Shown one piece after another: positions 32,330 through 43,379 of a stretch of DNA of 64,000 nucleotides. How positions within the stretch are numbered: the first letter of the stretch is position 1; each line of letters starts with the position of its first letter. Origin of the DNA: Atherix ibis (taxonomy: Eukaryota > Arthropoda > Insecta > Diptera > Athericidae). Below the pieces are notes generated by a model. That model worked only from the letters and a program-made list of their open reading frames with translations, was not told the origin of the DNA and did no database searches. Position numbers and translations under genes: made by a program. The stretch covers positions 57,136,220 to 57,200,219 of the forward strand of contig OY282609.1 in the NCBI GenBank assembly GCA_958298945.1. The letters run 5' to 3'.

Positions 32330-35300
32330 ATTTTGAAAAGATTTGTCTGAATTTGTTTCTTAGTAAAAACGTTCCCAATTTTCGTTTTTATTGGTTTATG
32401 TTAGGGTTTTTTGCAGAAAAATTTTCATAGAAAATCTTTTTTCAGTAATCACAAATGATTTTTTATAAAATTTGATATAAAAATTATCAACCTTTTCAAA
32501 CAATAAATCCGATATTAGTACTCCCTCTTTTTTCTGATTAAAAAAACATAGCAAAAAGAAATTAAGTAATTTATTCTTAAGCTCTTAGGAAAAAATTATT
32601 CCAACAAAAATTTCCATTTAAATATTGAAACATTTTTTAAATACGCAGATATACAGGATGTCTAAGATCTCAGCCATTTCCTAGTCACTCTTAAACTTCC
32701 ACACCTTCCCAATTTTACTTTTTATACAAAGTTCCATATTTTTACGTCTTTAAAAAAATTTCCAAAGAAATTTTTTTCTTCTTTAAAATTTTTCCAAAGC
32801 TTTTAATACCTTTTTAAAAATAAAATCGTAGATTTTTTAGATTTCAGTAATCGTGGTAATATTTTTTAAAAGGTTTTTCATCAAATGTACAACTTTTATC
32901 CAAATTAAATCCTATTTTGTCCTTTTTTATTGCTCCAAAAATTGTTCAGCTTTCAGATTTTATTTTTTATATCAAATCCCAAAACATTGAGATTTTAGAA
33001 AAAAATAGAAAATTTTACAAAGCGATTTTCATTAAATTCACAAATTATTTGTTATAATTTTTTTAAGGAATTTCTAATCAATAAATCTAAGATGTTCGGC
33101 ATTTTCCGAATTTTTCTTCTTTAAAATGTTACCAAAAAAAATTCACATTTTTAATTTTATAAAATTTTAAATTTTTGGAATCGCGAATTATTTGCACCAA
33201 CTTTTTTTGAAGTACGAATTTTCGTAAAAAAAATTATTAAGCAATTTTCAACTCATTTGTCCAAATTGAGTTCTGCACTTTCCTTTCCTTGCTGCTCAAA
33301 AATTTTTTTCAAACTCAAATTTGGTTTCGAAAAAAATTACATTTCACAAATATACAAATTTTTGAAATTTTTGTTTTTTGAGAAATTAACATAATTTCCA
33401 CTGGTGTGGTATGTCCAAACCAAAGTTTTTTTTATATATTTTATTCTTAAATTTAAAAATTTAGTCAAAGTTTTTTTTTATATAAAATGCATTACTTTTA
33501 AGACCTTAAACATATTTTTAACTTACATTATATCCAATATTCGAAAAATCACCTAACTTTTCTTTGAATGTTTTATTTTTTTTATTAAAATATCACAAAT
33601 TTTGAAGTTGAAATTTTACTTTTTACGTTAAATAAAGCCTTTGGCAGGATTAAAAAAAAATTTTAAACTTTTGCAGTTATTTATACTAAAGCAATTTTTC
33701 TGGAGTATTTCTGGAAAAAGTTTACTGAAAAAAATTAACACTAGAATTTGGAGAATATTTTAAAATCCTTAAATTCCAAGACAATTTTGAATAAATTTTA
33801 ACAAATAAAACCAAAATTTTCCCCAAAAATTACCATATTTTTTTTATTTAGAATCCTTTTAAATGAAATGTTTTTTTTGTGTTTATAGCGTCACTTTTTT
33901 TGAGAAAGTAATCCATTTTTTTTTCAAGGGAAAAAATCAAAAATTTTCCAGAATAATATTTTCTTTATAAACAAAAGAAAATAAACTTAAATAAGTTTAC
34001 TTAAAAAAAATCTTTAAAGTAAGGATACTATTCCTGTTCCAATTCACTTCTCAGTTCTGGATAAAAGCTTTGAATTCCTTTTATTTCGAATTATTGAAAC
34101 TTTAATTCCTTCCATTTTATCTTTATCTCTTCAGAAATCCATTTTAATCCTTACAACTTAAGTTTTTAAGCTACAAAACAAAAGTAGTCCTTAAGCCAAT
34201 GTCTTAGTCACAACTGAATTTAACCAGCAGTTTGCCGATAAGTTCAAAATTTCACCATTCTTGTGTTTGCAGATAAATTTCATTTCGATTCGAATTTGAT
34301 AAAAAGGATATTTCTAATAAACCCATACAGAAGAACTACGAGAAAAAGATACTCTCCGAAATTATAATCTTTTCTAGCTAGTATCTAGAAAATAAGTTTA
34401 ACGTTTGAACAATGTAAAGTTGAAGTGAGAATCTTAGTAGGCATACCAGAATTCCAGAAGGGATTTCACAGATTTTCAACTGTACTTTTTCTAGAGAAAA
34501 CAAGAGGAAATAAACCGTTCTGCTGACGTTAAGTAACTAACTGAATCCAACTAGTTTTTTTTTTAAATAAAATAGCCAAACCCTTCACCCTAATTTTTCC
34601 CTTTTTAAATATTAAAATTTTTATCATAATTTGGTAATGGATTCTGTCCGTCGGTTTTAAGAAAAAATATGCTTAAAAAATAGGACAGAAAAGAAAAAGG
34701 TAAACTCCAAATATCCTTCTTTGTGCAACCAACTCCCCAACCATCCTGATGCCATATAAAATTCAGATGATTCCAAACCTGTCTCACTGCCTATTAGATA
34801 TCAAATGCACCATGAACAATTCCGATTTATTCTCAATTTAAACGGACGCATTTCAAAACTTTGATTCTATTTTGGAGCTTTTACCGTTTCCCTCCTAGCC
34901 TGTATGTGGGGTACCTTGTACTATTACACCTACCAATACTTGTAGTCCTAGCTTCGCTGTATCTTTGCATATATACTTCTTACCTTGCCTTTCTACCCTC
35001 TTCCAGAGACATTCACTATTTTCAGGAGAGTTCCGTTTTCAGTAACTTTGAACCTTTGGAATTGTTCAAAACTTCGGATAGATTTTTGTAGTTTTGCTCA
35101 AGGATTTACCACAACCCATACTCAGAAATCTTGTCCTGGTAATATTACCATATTTCGGATCGTACCGACTAACCGGATCTGGAACATTAAATCCTATTTT
35201 AAAATCGATGATGACGATGACGATAATAATGAAAATTATCTGACGGGGACGAGGAAAGACTGTGTCTTTAACATTTCAAATAAAAGTTGTCTAGCGGTGT

Positions 35301-36630
35301 TTGTGTGTATGTGGGTCTATATTTGTGTTAAAAGTTTTAGTTCTTCACTTAATATCCGGTAAGAAGCTGTACAGAAGTACAACTAAGAACTTTAAGGGAT
35401 GTCGTTTTGACTGCAATGATATAACAGCCAAGCTGTCTCCGTTGACGACAACCATTCTAGCAGCTTTCGTTGCATCTCTAGAGAAGTGGCCTTGAATACT
35501 ACGTAAATTTGTTGTAGCAATGGCAATCGAAAGAACATCAGGAATAGTTGCAGAAATAACTTCTTACCACCGACTCTCCGTATAAATTTTGTCAACTTGC
35601 GGTGGATCTACTTCACTGAGTACATCAAAAACGCATATTGAAGTGGGGAACGTTTTCTTCTATACAGAGTTAGGAATAGTTGGGGGTGGGCTATATCGAA
35701 CCGTATTGCACTTTTACCAATGATAGAGTTTGATAATAAAAAGCTCAATTTCAAAGTGTATGTTAATCCCTAAGCTAGTGAATAAAGCTGGAATAATGCC
35801 AACCAAAAACCATTCAAGCTGTGGCACTGTCACTCGTATACGTTCGGTTAAAAGTCATTGTATTGAGAGTATTTACTTAGATCGGAAAAAGCAGGGGGTA
35901 TGAAGATTCAATAATATTTTTAGTAAATATGAAATGAGAAAGTGCATTAGATCTTCCACACATGAGTTCCCGTTCCTATTCAATATATCCACCAACACAA
36001 GAGCATATTCAAATGCAACCACTTTTTGCCAAACTCTTTTATATTTTTCATATTCGTCATAAAAGTATATCCAGTTAAAAGGAAACTTCCGAAATGAAGC
36101 TTCAAGCTCTACGTTAGCCGAGAAAGGGGATAAGCGGAAATTAAGTGTTATGCCAACATCACGTCAAGTTGACTACTTCAAAATTCCTTTTACTTTTTCA
36201 TCTTTTCCCTGACACCAAACAAAGGACCAGTTTAACATTGAGTCTAGGACTTACTTACCCATGCAAAAGTTCAGTCTATGAAGCAGTATTTCAGTAGTAT
36301 TCTTAGCATAATCAAGGAGGAAGGGGGGGGGGGGGGGGCAATATATAGTTATTATTACACTTAATTTTTTATGAGAAAATTTTTATGTTTTTCCTCTTTG
36401 ATTTTGTGGGTTCCACGAAAAGATGTCAAATAAAATTTAGTATAAATTGCTATTTTTAGGGGATAATTATATGACACATACTCAGAAAAAATATTCTACT
36501 TTTGGGGATAATTTACAATGTATAAGTCCACGCGCTCTATTTACGAGAATTAACTTCTTTTGGTTGATTATGCACATATATCGGCTTAGTAATTAGGAGA
36601 AAGTAATTTGGTCGTTTAAAAAAAAAAAAA
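32330..36630. other. AT-rich interval, degenerate repeats, no gene seen
   Basis: At 32700-33400 words such as 'tccaaatt.a.tcct.ttttg', 'tgctccaaaaattgttc' and 'tgctgctcaaaaatttt' recur with changes, suggesting a decayed tandem repeat. From 34800 to 35700 the composition is more balanced, but the ORFs (34861-35091, 34985-35362) overlap in different frames and show no motif. A run of 16 G occurs at 36323-36338. Confidence 0.45.
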
Positions 36631-37256
36631 GATTTTAGGCCAAGTTAAGGACAATTTGGCTGATAATTCAGAACTGAGCATACCTCAAAATCTTCTGTTC
36701 ATTAACTTATCGAAATTGAAGGATTTCATAAAAAAAAGATGTCAAATTCTACTTTTATGAAATTAAAAAGCCCACATTAATCAAGATTTAATTAATTATA
36801 CCTGTTTGAGTATGCCAAAATTGTTTCTGGTCCATAAATTTTCTATATTAAAATTTTTATTTCAGTATTGTTTTGAAATTATCCTTAAATTTAAAAAAAA
36901 AAAATTCCTCAATTTTCGCTTCCATAAAATAATTGTAACAAAAATCACAAATTTAAGCTCAATTCGAGGACAATTTGAACAGCAATTCAGAATTATATAT
37001 CCCGAAATAATTACTGATCTATCAATATTTTAAGACTCCTTAAAACTAACAAAAGGTCTGTAAATTATATATTCTTAAATTTAAAATAAAATCTCAAATA
37101 TTAGGCCAAATGAAGAATGATTTGTCCCAAAACAGTTTTTTCGTGATATAATTTTTAGAAAGTCTCTAAACATCTTTTGGACTGTATTCTTAAAATAAGC
37201 AAAATAACCTTAAATTGTATATTCTCAAAGTTTAGCCCAAATCAAGGACTATTTTA

Positions 37257-38871
37257 ATGATAATAAAAATTTATCCAAACAGTTTGAGAACCTACAATTT
37301 AAGTATACTGAAAGAAGAAGTAGAAAAAGCTATTAAATCTCAAAAAAGAGGCAAAGCACCGGGAGAAGATGGCATATCTAACGAACTTATGATAGGAACA
37401 TCTGATATTATAGTAGACACTATTACAGATTTATTTAACCAAATTTTTGAGACAGAATGTATACCTTACCAGTGGACCACGTCAACTATAATACTACTAC
37501 ATAAAAAGGGAAATAAAGACAACATAACTAACTAAAGACCCATCAGCCTGATGTCGAACGTATATAAAATCTTTTCCAAAATACTGTTGAATCGTTTAAC
37601 AAAGACTCTGGATAAAAACCAACCCAGAGAACAAGCAGGCTGTCGCAGGGACTTTACAACAATCGACCACATACACACTATAAAACAAGTTATCCAGAAA
37701 TGTACAGAATATGGTATCAATTACTATTTGGCGTTTGTAGACTATAATAAAGCTTTTGACTCATTAAAACATACAAAAATATGGGAAAACAAGTAACATA
37801 CAAATTGTTAAAAATATATACAAGAACATGAAAGCGAAAATAAGAACAGAAAGAGTAGGTGTATACTTCCCTATAAAAAGAGGAGTCCGACAGGGAGACC
37901 CACTATCACCCAAACTTTTCTCGGCGGTGCTTGAATATATATTAAGACGTCTCGAATGGAGTCAATATGGACTAAACATTAACGGAATGCAACTAAACCA
38001 TTTAAGATTTGCAGACGATCTAATTCTAATCTCTGAAGACCCGAGAAGCCTGCAACCAATGCTTGAACAGTCGGTGTACGAAAGTGATAAAGTCGGACTC
38101 TCCATGAATAATACAAAAACCAAAGTAATGACTAATTCCGACAAAATCACCATTACAGTCAACGGCAACAAAATAGAGTACGTCGATGAATATACATACC
38201 TAGGACAGATAATATCACCAAAAGACCTTACCACCAAAGAAATAAACAACAGAGTACAATTAGCATGGAAAAGATACTGGTCTCTTAAAGAAATTGTCAA
38301 AAACCCGCAGGTACCACTTAAGACTAAGAAAAAAATATTTGATTCCTGTATTCTACCTATCATGACTAACGGATGTCAAACTTGGAGTCTAACAAAACAA
38401 AACTTACACAAACTAGAAACCTGTCAATATAGCATGGAGCGAAATATGCTCAAAGTCAAGTTAAGAGACAAAGTAAAACTAGGAACATTACGTAACCAAA
38501 CTAAAATTAACGATGTAACATACTGCTTAAGAAAATTAAAATGGAGTTGGGCAGCTTATATGATGAGGAGTAAACAAGAAAAATGGGCTAAGGATGCAAC
38601 CGAATGGTGTCCAAGACAAAATAAAAGAAAAAAAGGGAGGCAGCTTCTGAGATGGGAGGACGATATTCGGAAAAAAGCCGGTGCTACTTGGAAGAGGACG
38701 ACTCATGACCGGAAAGTGTGGCAAGCTCTAGGGGAGGCCTCTGCGGAAACGCAGAAGACAATCTCAAAACCGGTGTCAATTAACATAAGTGATAGTAACT
38801 TTCTTCTAAGATTGTTAAATAAAGGCTTTTATTATTATTCCAAACAGTTTCTTCGATATTTTATTTTTTAA
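37257..38871 (+). mobile_element. RTE-like non-LTR retrotransposon, 5'-truncated
   Basis: It carries a reverse transcriptase and C-terminal region without the endonuclease domain. It is inserted in a degenerate tandem array; the exact ends are unknown and no target duplication was found. RT motifs and the C-terminal signature are those of RTE-type endonuclease-reverse transcriptases. Confidence 0.85.
37257..38871 (+). pseudogene. RTE-like reverse transcriptase with one stop and one frameshift
   Basis: The first segment contains AIKSQKRGKAPGEDGISNEL (RT start) and STIILLHKKGNKDNITN, followed by TAA where the family has Tyr before RPISLMSNVYKIFSK. In the same frame it continues with AFVDYNKAFDSLKHTKIWE (the YxKAFDS motif), then a small deletion and frameshift at about 37795. 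The long open part from 37828 has IKRGVRQGDPLSPKLFSAVL, FADDLILIS (active site), the thumb, and the C-terminal region KLKWSWAAYMMRSKQEKWAK ... GRQLLRWEDDIRKKAG ... KVWQALGEA typical of RTE elements. Two lesions only, so this copy is younger than most elements here. Confidence 0.88.
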
Positions 38872-39271
38872 TAACATTTCAACGGTTTTTTAGAACTGGT
38901 CTTGAATTTACCCTCCAATTGCACTTTTCTAAAATTGTAAGAAAATTACAAATTTGGGGAGAATTTGACTCATAATTCAGAATTGAGTGTCCCAAAGCAG
39001 TTTATTGAATATTTCATTTTTTTAAAAATAACTTTAATCAAATTAAAAAAAATCATAAATTTAAGCACAAAGCACTGTAAATTTGATTAACAACTTCGAG
39101 ATTAGTGTTCTAAAATAGTTTCTGATCCTTAATTTATTTAAATTTCAGTTTTGCGTTTCACAAAAATACATACTCCTTTTTATCTCTAAGTCCACCTTTA
39201 TTTTCTAAGGACTTATTAAGAACTGTTTGGAAAAATTCACAAGTTCATTTCGAATGAGAATCTTATTTCTA

Positions 39272-39624
39272 CAGGGTGGCGCAAAATGAACGTTGTGGTT
39301 TGAACTTTTTTTAATTATTATTTCTTATTTTTTATAAATATAGTATATAAATAGGAAATATTTTTAGTTTAATTATGAAAAATGATATTTTGCACATTCG
39401 TGCGCATTCCAAAACATTTTCCATAACCTTTCGCAAAGTTTCAGGTGTTATAGCTGCGATTTCATTGCGAATATTTGTTTTTTAATAAAAGAATGGTTTT
39501 TGACTTATTAACGTTATACTCTTTCTTTCATATATTCCCAAAGTAAACAGTCAGAACGGGTTAAATCCAGATAACGCGGATGCCAATTGATATCGCTTTT
39601 TTGCGAAAGAATGCGTTTGCCAAA
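39272..39624 (-). mobile_element. DD41D-type remnant N1 (3' end)
   Basis: The terminus 'cagggtggcgcaaaatgaac' starts after TA at 39270-39271. Reading on the minus strand gives DINWHPRYLDLTRSD (counterpart of the WPPRSxDLTPLD region), LLWEYMKERV, and the C-terminus IRNEIAAITPETLRKVMENV, a typical end of these transposases. The upstream part is lost at the boundary with N2. Confidence 0.75.
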
Positions 39625-39626
39625 TA

Positions 39627-40094
39627 CAGGGTGCGTTTTATGTTACAGGTCGAAGTTTTTTTTTTAATAACTTTTAATTGAAATACAATTTTATAATTTA
39701 TATTTTATTGATTTACGTGTATAATTATACGGTATTTTGCATTATATATGGAATATGATGTCGGTTAAAATGCCTGCCTCTGGCTGTGGGGCAAAAGCGA
39801 GGTCTTTTAAGCACATTTTTCATAATATTTTCGCAGAATTCTGGTGTTATTTTGGTTTCGACTATTGTCCTTAAGCATCTACGTTATAGTTGGTTTGTTA
39901 GTGTACACCTTTTCCTTCAAGTACCCTTATACGAAAAAATCGAGAGGGTTCAAATTATGGGACCGTGGAGGCCAGTCGATATCACCACTTTTTGACATTA
40001 TTCGGCCGGGAAAAATTTCTATCAAAATTTGTATCGTACCAAGACCTGTGTGCGTTATGGCATCGTCTTGTTGGAACTACATGTTCTGTAGGCC
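39627..40094 (-). mobile_element. DD41D-type remnant N2, joined to R1-like copy 4
   Basis: The terminus 'cagggtgcgttttatg' follows TA at 39625-39626. On the minus strand: FQQDDAITHTGLGTIQILIE (second catalytic Asp), DIDWPPRSHNLNPLDFFV (third Asp, 41 residues later), then GYLKEKVYTNKPTI and a decayed C-terminus with stops. The sequence stops just upstream of the second-Asp motif, at the poly(A) end of R1-like copy 4. Confidence 0.78.
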
Positions 40095-41156
40095 TTTTTT
40101 TATGTTTAGATTAATGAGGTACAGGGGGAAACCTTCGAAAGGTACTCCGGGATTTTTACCTCGCTAAAACCTAACCTGCACTTCTAATCTTGCTCCCGAA
40201 ACGATGGTTCCCCGGCGGCACTCTTTATAAATACTACTTCGCCGGGGCGTTCTTATTTGATGCTACTGCTGTCCCGATGTTATGACGCCTCGCGGCCTCT
40301 TCTTCGTACGTTGTGTGGAGATCCTTGATAATGCATTCCGCGTACTCTGCAATTCTGTTCCAAGCCGATTGGCTCTTCAGCATGCACTCCACTATATTTT
40401 CTGGACTGATGGAATGGTCCATATTTCTCTCCAGCTCCGCCGGCGTTCACTCGTAGAGGGGGCACTGAAAGAACACGTGTTCTGCGTCTACGATCACATC
40501 GCGGCAATGATGACAGTTTGGGGAGTCAGTTCTCTTGAATCTGTGCAAGTATGCCCGAAAGCATCCATGCCCAGTCAAGAGTTGGGTCATGTAATACCCG
40601 ACTTCCCCGTCCAGGCGAGTGACCTATTTGGTAACATCTGGGATCAGCCGATGAGTCCACCGACCCTTCGTCGAGTTGTCCCATCTCTCTTGCCAGAGGC
40701 GAAGACTCTCGGGTCTCTCCTCTTCACAGAGGACCTTTCGCCGCTCTTCCTTCTTCCTACGATGTTGGCGTTCCCGCTCTCCTGCCAGGGTGTCGATGGG
40801 TGGGCATGATGCCACGACGTTGACCGCATCGTGTGATACCGTTCGGTATGCTAACGCCACTCTGATCGCTGAGTGCCGCTGGACTGATGACATTGTCTTG
40901 CGGTATGTTGTTAGCTCTAGCAATTTCGCCCACACTGGTGCTCCGTATAGCAGGTAGGAGGTAACTACAAGTCGCCTTCGGATTTGCCTGGGACCTCCCA
41001 TATTGGGCATTACCCGCGAAAGCGCGCCCTGTACTGCTGATGCCTTTCTGCTGACGCTGGAGATGTGCTCCTTGTAGTTGAGTCTGGCATCCAAGACCAC
41101 TCCTAGATACCGGATGTAGGGTAGCGACTGGATGTCGTGGTCGCCTACTCTTATGG
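40095..41156 (-). mobile_element. R1-like retrotransposon copy 4, 5'-truncated
   Basis: T run at 40095-40101, the shared 3' UTR (shortened, lacking part of the 'cctgccag.cgagttat' block), then the C-terminal and thumb coding parts (RSISPENIVECMLKSQSAWN; GALSRVMPNMGGPRQIRRRL) with frameshifts. The 5' edge at 41156 meets an RNase H fragment on the same strand. No target duplication was found. Confidence 0.88.
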
Positions 41157-41740
41157 AGTCATCGTGTCTGCGCTAATGGTGTTAGTTACCATTCTGTTCG
41201 TAGCCGAGTCAGATTGGGAATGACTGTGATCACTGGTCGACGGAGTGTTTCTCCAGCCAACTTGTGAGCACTTTTATTGTCCACAATTCCCACATGCCCC
41301 GGCACTCATTGAAACTTGACACTCCTATTGCTAAGTAGGCTATGACGAATTGCGCTAAGTACTGGGTCACTCGATGGCCCACAAATGGCTTTAAGGGCGA
41401 CAACGCTGTCGCTAAAAATAATAACGCACAGTTGGCTGGGAATATTGGTCGCAATTTCAATTGCTGTTTTGATGGCCCACAGCTCCCCGTAATATGGAGC
41501 TGCCCTATAAGGGAAGATTTCACAACATTGTGCGCGGGTGCTGCAGCCAAAAAGTTTGACGACCAAAAAAGATTTTCCGAAATTCGGGATGATCTTCTAA
41601 TCCGTCCAACAGTTCAAGGAAAAGTTTCCTATATGTGGACGGATCAGTACTAGCCTTCTTAAACCTGTCAAGAGAAGCAGTCACTGTCAACTTTGCTCCC
41701 AACAACGGTTTCCAATCTGGGTGTGGAATGGAAGTTTGAA
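41157..41740 (-). pseudogene. RNase H domain fragment of another non-LTR retrotransposon
   Basis: On the minus strand, 41566-41306 reads FGCSTRAQCCEIFPYRAAPY, YGELWAIKTAIEIATN (with the conserved Glu), and VIIFSDSVVALKAICG (with the conserved Asp). After a stop at a tryptophan position comes VPGHVGIVDNKSAHKLAGE, the end motif of retroelement RNase H domains. 41705-41570 gives an upstream piece (TYRKLFLELLDGLEDHPEF) in another frame. R1 elements normally lack RNase H, so this is probably from an I/LOA-type element. It is on the same strand as, and directly upstream of, the R1-like copy 4. Confidence 0.75.
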
Positions 41741-43019
41741 AAACAGGACGGAGAATGAATGAATTACTTTCAAGTTGGGATATTAATAAGGATAGCGATG
41801 ATGAATTCCTTTTTTAATTGGGCGAGATGATAATGTTTTTGAATAAAGTCTGTGGGGGGGGGGGGTAATTTGGAAGGCATAGGTTTTTGTAAATTAAATT
41901 TAGACGAGCTTTTTGAAGATAGAAAGAGATAAGTTTTCGCCCAATTTCTATCAAAAGCATCCCTTTTTCTTCCTTAAGAATCAGTTTTATTCGCACAAAA
42001 TTTTTCCTGTTAATTTATCTTAATTAAAATACAATATTTTTCGTTCACTTAATCTGTCCACAGTTTGGTTACAAATTTTTTATAATTATTTTCAATAGTC
42101 CAACTGGAAATAATAATAAAATAACCAAAATACTTACCATTTTCCAAATTCGGATTTTATTCCTCGTTTTTTGGCGACAATCAGAGTGGGGGGTCATTTA
42201 TTGCATATCGGTCAGTCCCTTTTCGAAATATTTCCATTTTTCATATAGAATCGTCGTTATGCTTACTGATTTCGAAATCCATAAACATTAATCGCAGCGC
42301 GTACGAGAACACATATTCCAGAAATTTTCGTAGTAGACGAACAACTTCCGGATTATGAGCTCTATTTGATAGTATAATCGATGTATACCCATAGCCCCCT
42401 GAACCAGGATAAATCGGACTCGGTCAGATATATTTCCAAAATCGCATCCACCCACATATTACGTGCCCGTCTGTTCCTCGATACACAATTATGTAGTTAG
42501 TTAGTGATGATATCCTTCGTCTACCGCATCGACATGTACTCGTTTGTATGTGATTATGTTAGGATATGCACCAGGATGTACACTATCGCCATACATTCTC
42601 GATTTGGGATCAGGATTCAAATTCGTTCTAACCAGCAACAATACTCGTTCAGAAGGCTCCTTCTAATGGAACCCAGGCGTGGGCGTAAGGTACGCCCAAC
42701 CAGCAAGCGGGCTAAAGTTACACACGAGCTCTTCCGGAACTGGTTAAATGGAGCCTTGCTTTTTTGATCCTACAAATATATTCTATGTTGAGTACTGACA
42801 TAATTCTATGATGTCGATTTGGTGGCCTAGGTCCACTTGAATACTAATTCGTTTTGGTCGTTAGCCTTGCCAATAGTCTTTTCAGGCCATTTAAAATTTA
42901 CTCAAAATACACGATTTACTACCATTGATGTTATGAAATTTGTACAAATACTGTTTGGAGTGCGATTTTTTTTTTTTTTTGATAGAGTATTAGAGGGAGA
43001 GTGGGTGTTATAATAATTT
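41741..43019. other. Interval with an unassigned ORF
   Basis: 42150-42780 is less A/T-rich than its surroundings and contains an 87-codon frame (42504-42767) ending in MEPRRGRKVRPTSKRAKVTH, a basic stretch with no recognised family. It could be an exon or chance. There is a run of 12 G at 41854-41865. Confidence 0.35.
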
Positions 43020-43070
43020 ATAAATAAAGCTTCCGTCATACTAATAAAGTATGACGGAAGCTTTATTTAT
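43020..43070. repeat. Perfect 23-bp inverted repeat with 5-nt loop
   Basis: Arms 43020-43042 and 43048-43070 are exact reverse complements; core 'aagcttccgtcatact'. A third, imperfect copy of the right arm ('agtatgacggaaattttat') follows at about 43086. Confidence 0.97.
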
Positions 43071-43379
43071 TTTATTTGACTCCATAAGTATGACGGAAAT
43101 TTTATTTTTTTACTTATAAAATTTGTCTTAGTATCATTTTTGTTGGAAATTTTTAAAGAAAAAATAACTTTAATTTTTTTTCACTTGAATTTATTTTAGA
43201 AAATGTACAAAACATTCTTTAAAAAGTAAAATTTTACTGATTTTGTTTTAAAACATTGAGAAAAACTATTTTGTTATCGTAGTTTCTAGAAAATCGAGTT
43301 TGATTTTACGATAGCATTTTTAAAACTTGTTTAATAAATTTTTTAAATTTTTTTTTTTGTGAAAGTTAGAAAAAATTAA

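Larger units (their letters stand above)
36637..39150. repeat. Degenerate tandem array (period ~130-160 bp) split by an RTE element
   Basis: A 20-bp block of the type 'aggccaagttaaggacaatt' recurs with substitutions at 36637, 36956, 37103, 37234 and 39064, and its companion phrase 'taattcagaa.tgag' recurs at about 36661, 36980 and 38964. The retrotransposon at 37257-38871 interrupts it. Confidence 0.65.

Noticed and set aside
34861..35495. A chain of short plus-strand ORFs up to 125 codons.
   Set aside because: They lie in different frames, lack recognised motifs and plausible splice-linked continuity, and include a GAT/GAC microsatellite-like Asp run.
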